A stretch of DNA of 64,000 nucleotides, from positions 1,178,001-1,242,000 of the forward strand of contig NZ_VFPE01000001.1 of assembly GCF_006783905.1 (NCBI RefSeq), read 5' to 3'. Both the position numbers and the translations under genes were made by a program. The stretch is from Microbacterium kyungheense. GTDB taxonomy: Bacteria; Actinomycetota; Actinomycetes; Actinomycetales; Microbacteriaceae. The number at the start of each line of letters is the position of its first letter. Within the stretch, counting starts at the first letter, position 1. Shown piece by piece: positions 46,886 through 56,451 of the stretch. The notes beneath the pieces are model-generated. The model was given only the letters and a program-made list of their open reading frames with translations, did not search any database and was not told the DNA's origin.

Positions 46886-47793
46886 GCGGCTCTGTTCTCT
46901 ACGACGTCCCCGGCCCTCGGGCGGTCGTCCGCAACCGCATCCTGGGTGCGGTCACGATCCTGGTCGTCGCCGCGCTGTTCGCGTGGGTGATCTGGCGGTT
47001 CGCCGCGACGGGCCAGTTCAGCCCCGAGAAGTGGGAGATCTTCTCCTACAGCCAGATCTGGGTGCTGATCGGCGAGGGCGTCCTGAACACGCTCGCCGCA
47101 TTCGCGGTGGCTGCTGTGGGAGCACTGATCCTGGGCTTCGTTCTGGCGATCGGGCGGATGTCCGACCACGCGTGGCTGCGCGTGCCGATCGGCTGGATCG
47201 TCGAGGTGCTCCGCGCCATCCCGGTGCTCATCTTCATGATGCTGCTGTACTACGGCCTTCCCGTCGTCGGCATCAAGATGTCCCCGTACTGGGCGGTCGT
47301 GATCGCCCTCATCGCCTACAACGGCTCCGTCCTCGCGGAGGTCATCCGCGCCGGGGTCGAGTCGCTGCCCCGCGGTCAGAGCGAGGCCGGCTACGCGATC
47401 GGCCTGCGCAAGGCGGGGGTGATGCGTCTCGTCGTGCTGCCTCAGGCGATCCGCGCCATGCTGCCCGTGATCATCGCGCAGCTCGTCGTGACGCTGAAGG
47501 ACACCGCGCTCGGGTTCATCATCACGTACCACGAGCTGCTCTACGTCATCAAGCTCCTGGGGTCGAACGCGGTCTACCACTCGCCGCTCATCCCGACCGC
47601 GATCGTCGGCGGCTCGATCTACGTCGCGATGTGTCTGCTCCTCTCGTACGTGGCCTACGTCGTCGAGAAGCGCACCCGCCGCTCGCCGAAGGTGCAGACG
47701 CTCGACATGGGCGACGGCGGCGAGCCGACGACGGCCACCGAGACGATCGCCGCGCAGCGCGGTTTCGGCAAGTACGACGCCCAGGGGTTCTGA
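46882..47793 (+). CDS. gluD: Amino-acid ABC transporter permease
   Basis: A 303-residue permease, larger than GluC through an N-terminal helix (NRILGAVTILVVAALFAWVIW) and a charged C-terminal tail. Its coupling loop is EAGYAIGLRKAGVMRLVVLPQAIRAMLPV, with LKDTALGFIITYHELLYV after it. It overlaps gluC by 4 bases. With GluA, GluB and GluC it forms the complete importer. A long GC hairpin follows before pheS. Confidence 0.92.
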   Translation: MSGSVLYDVPGPRAVVRNRILGAVTILVVAALFAWVIWRFAATGQFSPEKWEIFSYSQIWVLIGEGVLNTLAAFAVAAVGALILGFVLAIGRMSDHAWLRVPIGWIVEVLRAIPVLIFMMLLYYGLPVVGIKMSPYWAVVIALIAYNGSVLAEVIRAGVESLPRGQSEAGYAIGLRKAGVMRLVVLPQAIRAMLPVIIAQLVVTLKDTALGFIITYHELLYVIKLLGSNAVYHSPLIPTAIVGGSIYVAMCLLLSYVAYVVEKRTRRSPKVQTLDMGDGGEPTTATETIAAQRGFGKYDAQGF

Positions 47794-47803
47794 GTCGCGA
47801 CGA

Positions 47804-47842
47804 CACGGGTCCGCCGCCGGCACGCGCCGGCGGCCACCCGTG
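47804..47842 (+). terminator. Hairpin terminator after gluD
   Basis: A 7-bp plus 9-bp stem interrupted by a small bulge (CACGGGT/ACCCGTG and GCCGCCGGC/GCCGGCGGC) with a 3-4 nt loop, starting 11 bases after the stop. No U-tract. The pheS -10 (TAGACT, 47850-47855) lies immediately behind. Confidence 0.7.
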
Positions 47843-47863
47843 CCGTCGGTAGACTCTTCTCTC

Positions 47864-48913
47864 GTGTCCGACGCTCCCGAAACACTCGACATCACGCCCG
47901 AGGCGGTGGATGCCGCCGTCACCGACGCGCTGGCGGCCATCGCGGCGGCCGCCGACACCGCGGCGCTGAAGGCGGCGCGGTCCGCGCACTCCGCCGAGGG
48001 CTCGCCGCTGGCGAAGCTCAACGCGCGACTGCGCGACGTGCCCAACGACAAGAAGGCCGAGTTCGGCAAGCTCGTCGGCCAGGCCCGCGGACGCGTCAAC
48101 CAGGCGTTCGCGGCGCGGGAGGACGAGCTCGCGGCCGCAGAGACGGCCGCCCGGCTCGAAGCCGAGCGCGTGGACATCACGGCGCTCGCGGCACGCGCGC
48201 GCGTGGGTGCGCGGCATCCCATCTCGCTCCTGCAGGAGCAGATCGCCGACATCTTCGTCGGCATGGGGTGGGAGATCGCCGAAGGCCCCGAGCTCGAGCA
48301 CGAGTGGTTCAACTTCGACGCCCTGAACTTCGACGTCGACCACCCGGCGCGGCAGATGCAGGACACGTTCTTCGTCGACCCGGTGGACCGTCACCTCGTG
48401 ATGCGCACGCACACGAGCCCCGTCCAGGTGCGCTCGATGCTGGAGCGCGCCCTGCCGCTGTACGTGCTGTGCCCGGGCCGCGTCTACCGCACCGACGAGT
48501 TCGACGCGACGCACCTGCCCGTCTTCACCCAGTTCGAGGGCATCGTCGTCGACAAGGGCATCACGATGGCGCACCTGAAGGGCACGCTCGACCACGCCGC
48601 GAAGGTGCTGTTCGGGGCCGAGGCGAAGACCCGCTTCCGCGCGAACTTCTTCCCCTTCACCGAGCCGTCGGCCGAGCTCGACCTGTGGCACCCGACCTTC
48701 AAGGGCGGCGCGCGCTGGATCGAGTGGGGCGGCTGCGGAATGATCAACCCGAACGTGCTGCGCGCGGCGGGGATCGACCCGGAGGAGTACTCGGGCTTCG
48801 CGTTCGGCATGGGCATCGAGCGGACCCTCATGTTCCGCAGCGACGTCCAGGACATGCGCGACATGGCCGAGGGCGATATCCGCTTCAGCGAGCAGTTCGG
48901 AATGGTGGTCTGA
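47864..48913 (+). CDS. pheS: Phenylalanyl-tRNA synthetase alpha subunit
   Basis: A 349-residue class II synthetase subunit. An N-terminal coiled coil (ALAAIAAAADTAALKAARSAHSAEGSPLAKL) precedes the catalytic core: RVGARHPISLLQEQI, MQDTFFVDP, RTHTSPVQVRSM, GRVYRTDEFDATHLPVFTQFEG (motif 2) and GFAFGMGIERTLM (motif 3). GTG 47864 is placed by TAGACT at 47850-47855, 8 nt upstream. pheT overlaps its stop (TGATG). Confidence 0.95.
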   Translation: MSDAPETLDITPEAVDAAVTDALAAIAAAADTAALKAARSAHSAEGSPLAKLNARLRDVPNDKKAEFGKLVGQARGRVNQAFAAREDELAAAETAARLEAERVDITALAARARVGARHPISLLQEQIADIFVGMGWEIAEGPELEHEWFNFDALNFDVDHPARQMQDTFFVDPVDRHLVMRTHTSPVQVRSMLERALPLYVLCPGRVYRTDEFDATHLPVFTQFEGIVVDKGITMAHLKGTLDHAAKVLFGAEAKTRFRANFFPFTEPSAELDLWHPTFKGGARWIEWGGCGMINPNVLRAAGIDPEEYSGFAFGMGIERTLMFRSDVQDMRDMAEGDIRFSEQFGMVV

Positions 48914-51447
48914 TGCGCGTCCCGCTCTCATGGCTTCGTGAGTACGCCGACGTCCCGGCTGACGCCTCGCCCGAGGACGTCCTCGCGGCGCTCGTGCGCG
49001 TCGGCTTCGAAGAGGAGGACGTGCACCGGTTCGAGCTGCAGGGTCCGATCGTCGTGGGCGAGGTGCTCGAGTTCGTCGAGGAGCCGCAGTCCAACGGCAA
49101 GACGATCCGCTGGTGCCAGGTGCGCGTCGCGCCGGACGGCGGGACGGCGGCCGACGGCGGCGATGCCGTGCACGGCATCGTGTGCGGTGCGCACAACTTC
49201 TTCCCCGGCGACAAAGTCGTGGTGACCCTTCCCGGCGCGGTGCTGCCGGGTCCCTTCCCCATCGCCGCGCGCAAGACGTACGGCCACGTGTCGGACGGCA
49301 TGATCGCCTCGGCGCGCGAGCTCGGGCTCGGCGACGAGCACAACGGCATCCTGCGCCTGGTCGAGCTCGGCATCGACGCTCCCGTCGGCACCGACGCGAT
49401 CGCGCTGCTCGGTCTCGACGACGTCGCGGTCGACATCAACGTGACGCCCGACCGCGGATACGCGCTGTCCATCCGCGGCGTCGCGCGCGAGTACTCGCAC
49501 TCGACCGGTGCCGCCTTCCGCGACCCCGCCGAGCGGCCGTGGGAAGAGCTCGCACCCGGCTCCGGGTTCCCGATCGTCGTCGACGACCAGGCGCCGATCC
49601 GCGGTCGCGTCGGGGCGTCCGAGTTCGTGGCACGCGTGGTCCGCGACGTCGATCCCACCAAGCCGACCCCGGCCTGGATGATCGCGCGGCTGTCGCTCGC
49701 GGGCATCCGCAGCCTCGGCATCCTGATCGACATCACCAACTACGTGATGGTCGAGCTCGGCCAGCCGATCCACGGCTACGACCTCGACAAGCTGCAGGGC
49801 GGCATCACCGTGCGCCGCGCGTCAGCGGGGGAGAAGCTCGAGACTCTCGACGGCAAGGTGCGCACGCTCGACGCCGAGGACCTCCTGATCACGGACGAGT
49901 CCGGCCCGATCGGCCTGGCCGGCGTCATGGGCGGCGGTGCGACAGAGATGAGCGACACCACGCGCAACGTGCTCATCGAGGCCGCCACCTTCGACACCGT
50001 GTCGATCGCGCGCACCGCCCGGCGGCACAAGCTGCCGAGCGAGGCGTCGCGCCGCTTCGAGCGCGGCGTGGACCCGCTCGTGCCCTTCGTGGCCGCGCGC
50101 CGCGTCGCCGACCTCATGGTCGAGTACGCCGGCGGGACGAGCGACGACGAGCTCGGCGGTGCGCTGTTCGCGGAGGTGTTCATCCCGGGCATCGCCCTGC
50201 CGCCCACGTTCGTGCAGCGCCTGATCGGCGTCGACTACACGCCGGGCGAGATCGAGGGGGCGCTGCGCCTCATCGGCTGCGACGTGGTGGGAGCCGAGGA
50301 CGACGAGGGCTGGCAGGTCATCCCGCCGTCGTGGCGCCCCGACCTCACCGACAAGTGGACGCTCGCCGAGGAGGTCGCCCGCATCGAGGGGTACGACCGC
50401 ATCCCGTCGCACCTGCCGCTGCCGCCGTCGGGCCGAGGGCTCACGTCGCTGCAGGTCGGCCGTCGTCGCGTCGCCAACGCGCTCGCCGCGGCCGGCTACG
50501 TCGAGACGCCGTCGTTCGGCTTCACGACCGAGGAGCAGAACGATCTGCACGGCTCCGCCTCCGGCGCGCACCTGCCGAGCGTGAAGCTCGCGAACCCGCT
50601 CGACGGCCAGGCTCCGTTCCTGCGCCGCACGCTGATCCCCGGGCTGCTGCAGGTCGCGCATCGCAACGTGTCGCGCGGTCTGACCGACCTGGCGCTGTTC
50701 GAGACGGGCCTCGTCTTCCTGCCCAAGCCCGGCGTGCAGTACGGCACGTCGTTCGTGCCGCCGCTGGCGGTGCGTCCGGATGCCGCCACGCTGGCGGAGC
50801 TGGATGCCTCGATCCCGCCGCAGCACCGCCATGTCGCCGTGCTGCTGACCGGCAACCTCGTCGCGAAGCAGCCCGGGCTGGCACCGGTGTCGGCCGGGCT
50901 CGCCGACGCGCTGGACGCCGTCCGCACGATCGCCGCCGCCGCGGGCGTCTCGATCGAAGTGGCCCAGGGCGAGCGCGCCGCGCTGCACCCGGGCCGCACC
51001 GGGGTGCTGAGCGTCGCCGGCACCGAGGTGGGCTACGTCGGCGAGCTGCTGCCGGCAGTGGCCGAGGCATCCGATCTTCCGGGACGCGTCGTCGTGGCGG
51101 AGCTCGATCTCGACCTCGCGCTGTCGCTCGCCGGCGAGAAGGTCGTCGCCGCGTCGCTGTCGGGCTTCCCGGCGGCCACACAGGACGTCTCGCTCGTGCT
51201 CGGAGCGGATGTCGCCGCCGCCGACGTGCGCGCAGCGCTCGCCGAGGGCGCCGGCGACCTGCTGGAGTCGGTGCGACTGGTCGACGACTACCGCGGCCAG
51301 GGCGTTCCCGACGGCGCGAAGAGCCTGACGTTCGCGTTGCGTTTCCGCGCTGCGGACCGGACGCTCACCGCGGCGGAGGCGACCGAGGCCAAGCTCGCGG
51401 GTGTCGCCGTCGCCGCCGAGCGCTTCGGCGCCACGATCCGCGACTGA
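48913..51447 (+). CDS. pheT: Phenylalanyl-tRNA synthetase beta subunit
   Basis: An 844-residue subunit that completes the (alpha-beta)2 enzyme and edits Tyr-tRNA(Phe). The order is B1 and tRNA-binding domain (MRVPLSWLREYADVP, then EVLEFVEEPQ, CGAHNFFPGD), B3/B4 editing core (SEASRRFERGVDP, LIEAATFDTVSIARTARRH), B5 (QRLIGVDYTPGEIEGALRLIGCDV), the catalytic-like domain and the C-terminal anticodon-binding FDX domain (FPAATQDVSLVLGADV, LRFRAADRTLT). Coupled to pheS. A strong hairpin follows. Confidence 0.95.
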   Translation: MRVPLSWLREYADVPADASPEDVLAALVRVGFEEEDVHRFELQGPIVVGEVLEFVEEPQSNGKTIRWCQVRVAPDGGTAADGGDAVHGIVCGAHNFFPGDKVVVTLPGAVLPGPFPIAARKTYGHVSDGMIASARELGLGDEHNGILRLVELGIDAPVGTDAIALLGLDDVAVDINVTPDRGYALSIRGVAREYSHSTGAAFRDPAERPWEELAPGSGFPIVVDDQAPIRGRVGASEFVARVVRDVDPTKPTPAWMIARLSLAGIRSLGILIDITNYVMVELGQPIHGYDLDKLQGGITVRRASAGEKLETLDGKVRTLDAEDLLITDESGPIGLAGVMGGGATEMSDTTRNVLIEAATFDTVSIARTARRHKLPSEASRRFERGVDPLVPFVAARRVADLMVEYAGGTSDDELGGALFAEVFIPGIALPPTFVQRLIGVDYTPGEIEGALRLIGCDVVGAEDDEGWQVIPPSWRPDLTDKWTLAEEVARIEGYDRIPSHLPLPPSGRGLTSLQVGRRRVANALAAAGYVETPSFGFTTEEQNDLHGSASGAHLPSVKLANPLDGQAPFLRRTLIPGLLQVAHRNVSRGLTDLALFETGLVFLPKPGVQYGTSFVPPLAVRPDAATLAELDASIPPQHRHVAVLLTGNLVAKQPGLAPVSAGLADALDAVRTIAAAAGVSIEVAQGERAALHPGRTGVLSVAGTEVGYVGELLPAVAEASDLPGRVVVAELDLDLALSLAGEKVVAASLSGFPAATQDVSLVLGADVAAADVRAALAEGAGDLLESVRLVDDYRGQGVPDGAKSLTFALRFRAADRTLTAAEATEAKLAGVAVAAERFGATIRD

Positions 51448-51459
51448 TCCACCGAGCGA

Positions 51460-51494
51460 GGGCAGGCGTTCCGCCGACGGCGGAACGCCTGCCC
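51460..51494 (+). terminator. Terminator after pheT
   Basis: A perfect 16-bp stem, left arm 51460-51475 and right arm 51479-51494, with loop GAC (in practice 15 bp with a 5-nt loop), 12 bases after the pheT stop, then TTCG. One of the longest perfect stems in the window. Confidence 0.85.
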
Positions 51495-51524
51495 TTCGCG
51501 GTGCGCACCTGGTTGGCTGGTGCC

Positions 51525-52523
51525 ATGACCGATGTGCTGATCCTGGGCGGGACGGGCTGGCTGAGCGGGCGGGTGGCGCGGGCGTGGACGGATGCCGGAG
51601 CAGCCGTCACGTGCCTCGCCCGGGGCGGACGAGCCGCACCCGACGGCGCGAGGCTCGTCGTGGCGGACCGGGACGAGCCCGACGCGTACGCCGCGGTGGC
51701 GGACCAGGACTGGGACGCGGTCGTCGACGTGTCGTCGAACCCGGCGCACGTCCAGGCCGCCGTCGGGGCGCTCGCACCCCGGGCGGCTCACTGGACCTAC
51801 GTCTCCAGCGTGTCGGCGTACGCGCGCGCGGATGCGCCGGGCCAGGACGAGACGGCCGAGCTGCTGCCGCCGACGGCGCAGGGCGACGAGTCCGACTACG
51901 GCCGCGACAAGGTCGCGGCCGAGAACGCGGTGCGGGCCGGACTCGGCGACCGTGCGGCGGTCGTGCGCCCTGGGCTCATCGTCGGCCCGGGCGATCCCAC
52001 CGATCGGTTCGGCTACTGGGTGTCGCGGTTCGCGCTCGCCGGGCCGGGACCGGTCCTCGTACCCGAGACGGACGGCCACCATGCCCAGGTGGTCGACGTC
52101 GACGACGTCGCCGAGTTCGTCATCCGCGTCGGCGCCGACCGCTGGTCGGGCACGGCGAACGCCGTGGGGGGCGTCGGCACCCTCGCCGGACTGCTGGAGG
52201 TGGCACGGGAGGTCGGCGGCCATTCCGGGGCTGTGGTGACGGCATCGGACGGCTTCCTCATCGATCACGACGTCGCGTACTGGGCGGGCCCTCGCTCGCT
52301 GCCGCTGTGGCTGCCGGCAGACATGCCCGGATTCATGCGCCACCGCAACGAGGTCTTCCGGTTCGCCGGGGGATCACTGCGACCCCTGCGCGACACGCTG
52401 GAGCGCACCCTCGCCGACGAGCGCTCGCGCGGCCTCGACCGGATGCGACGTGCGGGACTCACGCGGTCCGACGAGCTGGAGCTCCTGAGCGAGCTCGGCG
52501 CATCCTCGTCGACTCAGCGGTAG
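51525..52523 (+). CDS. NAD-dependent epimerase/dehydratase family protein
   Basis: A 332-residue extended SDR with a near-classical GGTGWLSG nucleotide loop (residues 8-15) and a YVSSVSAYA strand. The catalytic Tyr-x3-Lys appears as SDYGRDKVAAE. The C-terminal substrate domain (RFGYWVSRFALAGPGPVLVP, HHAQVVDVDDVAEFVIRVG) resembles sugar-nucleotide or reductase families such as those following pheT in actinobacteria. The substrate is unknown. A TTGGCT box lies 6 nt before ATG 51525. Its last 10 bases overlap the convergent ABC permease gene. Confidence 0.82.
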   Translation: MTDVLILGGTGWLSGRVARAWTDAGAAVTCLARGGRAAPDGARLVVADRDEPDAYAAVADQDWDAVVDVSSNPAHVQAAVGALAPRAAHWTYVSSVSAYARADAPGQDETAELLPPTAQGDESDYGRDKVAAENAVRAGLGDRAAVVRPGLIVGPGDPTDRFGYWVSRFALAGPGPVLVPETDGHHAQVVDVDDVAEFVIRVGADRWSGTANAVGGVGTLAGLLEVAREVGGHSGAVVTASDGFLIDHDVAYWAGPRSLPLWLPADMPGFMRHRNEVFRFAGGSLRPLRDTLERTLADERSRGLDRMRRAGLTRSDELELLSELGASSSTQR

Positions 52524-53265
52524 CGGCGACCCTCGTCGCGGCGATACAGCCACACGGCGAGGACGCCGAGCACGACGGTCCACACCAGGATCCCGAGCAG
52601 CGCCCACAGCGGAGCGCCGGTGCCGAGGGCTGCGCCCACGACGATCTCGCGCGCCTGCCGCACGGGCAGGAGCTTCGAGACGACGTCGAGCCAGTCCGGG
52701 AACATCACCGGCGGGAGGAACAGCCCGCCGCCGAAGGCGAGCACGAACATGGCGACCTGCGTCACCGCGATCGCGGCCTTCGGGCCGCACGTGGTGCCGA
52801 TGATGACGCCGATGAGCGCCGACGGCACGGCGGTCACGATGACGAGGCCGATCGCGGCGAGCAGGTCTGCCGGCTGCGGTGCCGCGGCGGTGAACAGCGC
52901 CCCGATCACGAGCAGCGGCACCATGGCCGCCGCGGCGACGATGAGCGTCGACGCCATGAGCCCCGCGATGCGGGCGCTCGGCGCGCCGGGGAGGGTCCGC
53001 AGGTAGGGCGCCCACGGCTTCGCGCGCTGTTCGGCGAGATCGATGCCGATCGAGAACAGGCTCGCCGACATGAAGGCGAACACCACCATCGACGCGACGG
53101 CGGCGGTCGCGAACTCGGGGTTGTCGACGACCATCCGCTGCGGCAGCACGAACAGGCAGAACGCGAGGGAGGGGAAGGCGAGCGAGCCGATCACGGCGAT
53201 CGGCACGCGGGCGGTCTCGAGCAGGCTGTACTTGGTGTGGACGGCGGCGAGGGTCAGCGCGGACA

Positions 53266-53266
<1 letters not shown>
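52514..53266 (-). CDS. ABC-2 type transporter permease
   Basis: A 250-residue membrane subunit with six hydrophobic spans, typical of ABC-2 exporters (IAVIGSLAFPSLAFCLFVLP, VASMVVFAFMSASLFSIGI, AAAAMVPLLVIGALF, AIGLVIVTAVPSALIGVIIG, VAMFVLAFGGGLFLPPV, LLGILVWTVVLGVLAVWLY). It is the last gene of a four-gene operon, overlapping the ATPase gene upstream (TGATG at 53266). Drugs, lipids or peptides are possible substrates; none can be named. Its 3' end overlaps the epimerase gene by 10 bases. Confidence 0.9.
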
Positions 53267-54149
<883 letters not shown>

Positions 54150-54153
<4 letters not shown>

Positions 54154-54449
54154 CGGGTGCCTCCGAGCAGATCGAGGAGCTGAACGCGGTACGCGCGAAA
54201 GGCGGCGCGCCCCGCGGGGGTGATGGTCACGAGAGTCGCCGGCCGTCGCCCGGCGAACGTCTTGGTGCTCGCGACGTAGCCTGCGGCCTCGAGTTTGGCG
54301 AGGTGCGTGGTGAGGTTGCCCGCCGTCATGTCGAGCAGCTTCTGGAGAGCGGGGAACGCGATCTCGTCGCCGTCGGCCAGCGCTTCGTCGAGCGTCGTCA
54401 TGATCCGCAGACGGGCGGGGGCGTGGATGATCGGATCGAGCTCACTCAT
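54150..54449 (-). CDS. Small winged-helix transcriptional regulator
   Basis: A 99-residue protein consisting of one winged helix: [20 protein letters not shown], the [28 protein letters not shown], and the wing [24 protein letters not shown], ending in a dimerisation helix. This is the MarR/ArsR-like family often linked to ABC exporters. The conserved opening and [12 protein letters not shown] recognition helix bind short palindromes; the CAAAGTACTTTG pair in front of the operon is the obvious target. It overlaps both neighbours, so all four genes are cotranscribed. Confidence 0.9.
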
Positions 54450-55101
54450 GGTCCTGCTCCCGGCGCGGCTCCACGGGCAGCAGTCCGCGCACGAGCAGCA
54501 CGGCGACGACGATCATCGCGAACGGACCGGCGATCGCGTAGACGAGGAAGTTGTACGGCGTGCCCACGAACGTCGCGGCGACGGCGACGGCGATGATGAC
54601 GATGCCCAGCGCATACTGCACGGGAGCGCGCCACAGCGCACCGCCGGCGAGGTACAGCACTCCGACGATGAGGGCGAAGGCGCCCGGGTAGATCAGGGCT
54701 GCGAGCTCGTCCGGCAGCCCCGCGCGCTGCAGTCCCACGAGCAGCAGCCACGTGCCGACCATCGAGATCGTCCACGACCAGCCGTACAGCATGCCCTGGA
54801 AGCGCGACCGGCCGCGGATGCCCGCGCCGCTGCGGACGCCGGTGACGATCGACCACACGATCGCGATCACCATGCACGCTCCGAACACGATCCAGGCGAC
54901 GGCGGTCGGCAGGAGGTCCACGTCGCCGATGTCGCGACCGCACCACAGCGCGCCGAAGCCGATCGCCCAGGCTGCCGCCCAGACGATCAGCAGCACGGCG
55001 TACCCGCGCAGCAGGCGGCTCTGCGTGCTGCGCCGCTGGGATTGCATGAGGTCGTACATGCGCTCGGCGTCGGCCCGGGTCCCGGAATCGTCGGTGCTCA
55101 T
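54442..55101 (-). CDS. Multi-pass membrane protein, first gene of the ABC/regulator operon
   Basis: A 219-residue protein with a soluble N terminus ([22 protein letters not shown]) and about six spans ([111 protein letters not shown]). I know no named family; it may be an accessory or immunity-type membrane component of the exporter. The start at ATG 55101 falls at the predicted transcription start of the operator-controlled promoter, so it is likely leaderless. Confidence 0.72.
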   Translation of the reverse strand: MSTDDSGTRADAERMYDLMQSQRRSTQSRLLRGYAVLLIVWAAAWAIGFGALWCGRDIGDVDLLPTAVAWIVFGACMVIAIVWSIVTGVRSGAGIRGRSRFQGMLYGWSWTISMVGTWLLLVGLQRAGLPDELAALIYPGAFALIVGVLYLAGGALWRAPVQYALGIVIIAVAVAATFVGTPYNFLVYAIAGPFAMIVVAVLLVRGLLPVEPRREQDHE

Positions 55102-55102
55102 G

Positions 55103-55137
55103 CAAAGTACTTTGCAGCGCAAACTACTTTGTGTCAA
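55103..55137 (-). promoter_or_regulatory. Promoter and double palindromic operator of the ABC/regulator operon
   Basis: On the minus strand a perfect TTGACA -35 (55137-55132) is followed by a 17-bp spacer and CAAAGT (-10, 55114-55109), with the ATG 7 bases on. Two 12-bp sites overlap it: the perfect palindrome CAAAGTACTTTG at 55103-55114 and CAAACTACTTTG (one mismatch) at 55120-55131, centres 17 bp apart. A repressor on them would cover the -10 and spacer. The site is strikingly AT-rich for this genome. Confidence 0.8.
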
Positions 55138-55160
55138 GACCTTCGTGTGAATCCGTCGAT

Positions 55161-55190
55161 TTGGCGCCGCGGCGGGGCAGCCGCTATCGT
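55161..55190 (+). promoter_or_regulatory. Promoter in front of the arginine leader ORF
   Basis: TTGGCG (55161-55166) and TATCGT (55185-55190) are separated by 18 bp. The -10 lies exactly 6 nt before an ATG at 55197, matching the leaderless pattern of the window. This would be the promoter of the arg operon leader. Confidence 0.5.
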
Positions 55191-55196
55191 CGGCGC

Positions 55197-55283
55197 ATGC
55201 CTTCGGCGACCCAGGGACTCCCGACGCTCTTCCCGAGCGTCGCTCCCGCGCGCCGACGCCCTCTGGGCCAGCGCCGACTCTAG
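55197..55283 (+). CDS. Putative arginine-rich leader peptide of the arg operon
   Basis: A 28-codon open frame, [20 protein letters not shown] followed by RPLGQRRL and TAG, ending 88 bases before argC. Five of its last ten codons encode Arg (RRR at 19-21, RR at 26-27), two of them with the rarer CGA. The frame begins at the expected transcription start of a TTGGCG/TATCGT promoter. Arg codons in a leader ahead of the arginine genes are what a ribosome-stalling attenuator would need. It is too short to prove by itself; conservation or ribosome profiling would be required. Confidence 0.45.
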   Translation: MPSATQGLPTLFPSVAPARRRPLGQRRL

Positions 55284-55331
55284 GCGACCCCGCACACGCC
55301 GTCCGTCATGGACGTCTGCGAGCGGGCGTCG
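55222..55331 (+). promoter_or_regulatory. Four-arm attenuator-like structure before argC
   Basis: Arms: 1 CGACGCTC (55222-55229), 2 GAGCGTCG (55235-55242), 3 CGACGCCC (55254-55261), 4 GGGCGTCG (55324-55331). 1:2 and 3:4 pair over 8 bp; 2:3 and 1:4 can pair over 6 bp. The three Arg codons at 55251-55259 overlap arm 3. No U-tract follows arm 4. A further hairpin CGTCC/GGACG lies at 55300-55314. argC has an AAGGTGG ribosome site (55360-55366). Confidence 0.4.
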
Positions 55332-55371
55332 CCGTCTCCGGCCCCTGCACCCAGACTCTAAGGTGGAATCC

Positions 55372-56451
55372 ATGACATATTCGGTCGCCGTCAGCGGCGC
55401 ATCCGGCTATGCGGGCGGCGAGATCCTGCGGATCCTCGCCGCGCATCCCGATATCGAGATCCGCACCGTCACCGCTCATTCGAACGCGGGACAGCCGCTC
55501 ATCCAGCACCAGCCCCACCTGCGCTCGCTCGCCCATCTGACGCTGCAGGACACGACGCCCGAGATCCTCGCAGGCCATGACATCGTCTTCCTGGCGCTGC
55601 CGCACGGCCAGTCGGGCCAGTACACCGACGCGCTCGGCGGCACCCCGCTCGTCATCGACGCGGGCGCCGATCACCGCCTCGAGTCGGTCGCCGACTGGGA
55701 CGCGTTCTACGGAGGGGACTTCCACGAACCCTGGGTCTACGGCGTGCCGGAGCTTCCCGTCGCCGGGGCCACGCAGCGGGAGCGGCTGGCCGGGGCGTCG
55801 CGCATCGCCGCCCCCGGGTGCAACGCGTCGACGGTGAGCCTGAGCCTCGCGCCGGGCGTCGCGGCCGGGGTCATCGATCCCTCCGACATCGTCACCGTGC
55901 TCGCCGTCGGTCCCTCCGGCGCCGGCAAGAGCCTGAAGCCCAACCTCCTCGCCAGCGAGATCCTCGGCTCGGCGAACCCGTACGCCGTCGGGGGCACCCA
56001 CCGGCACATCCCCGAGATCCGGCAGGCGCTCGCCGCGGCACGCGCGGGCGCGCGCACCGATGGTGCCGAGTCCGCCCCGGACGAGGGCATCCGCATCTCG
56101 TTCACGCCGGTCCTCGTGCCGATGGCACGGGGGATCCTCGCGACGTCGACCGCGCCGATCGCGCCGGGCGTCAGCGACGCCGAGATCCGCGCCGCATGGC
56201 AGGACGCCTACGGCGACGAGACCTTCGTGCAGCTGCTGCCGGCGGGCCAGTTCCCGCGCACGGCGGACGTCCTCGGCGCCAACACCGCACTCATCGGCCT
56301 CGCGATCGACCGCGCGGCGAACCGTGTGGTCGTCGTCACCGCCGTCGACAACCTCGTCAAGGGCACGGCCGGAGCGGCTGTGCAGTCCATGAACATCGCG
56401 CTGGGTCTGCCCGAGGGCACCGCGCTCACAGTGAACGGAGTCGCGCCGTGA
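55372..56451 (+). CDS. argC: N-acetyl-gamma-glutamyl-phosphate reductase
   Basis: A 359-residue NADPH enzyme of the linear arginine pathway. The nucleotide loop is [11 protein letters not shown] (residues 7-17), the catalytic cysteine C150 lies in [12 protein letters not shown], and the conserved His segment is [13 protein letters not shown]. The start ATG 55372 has both an AAGGTGG ribosome site and a TAAGGT box 7 nt upstream. It opens argC-J-B-D-F, each overlapping the next by 4 bases. An arginine-codon-rich leader frame lies upstream. Confidence 0.96.
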   Translation: MTYSVAVSGASGYAGGEILRILAAHPDIEIRTVTAHSNAGQPLIQHQPHLRSLAHLTLQDTTPEILAGHDIVFLALPHGQSGQYTDALGGTPLVIDAGADHRLESVADWDAFYGGDFHEPWVYGVPELPVAGATQRERLAGASRIAAPGCNASTVSLSLAPGVAAGVIDPSDIVTVLAVGPSGAGKSLKPNLLASEILGSANPYAVGGTHRHIPEIRQALAAARAGARTDGAESAPDEGIRISFTPVLVPMARGILATSTAPIAPGVSDAEIRAAWQDAYGDETFVQLLPAGQFPRTADVLGANTALIGLAIDRAANRVVVVTAVDNLVKGTAGAAVQSMNIALGLPEGTALTVNGVAP

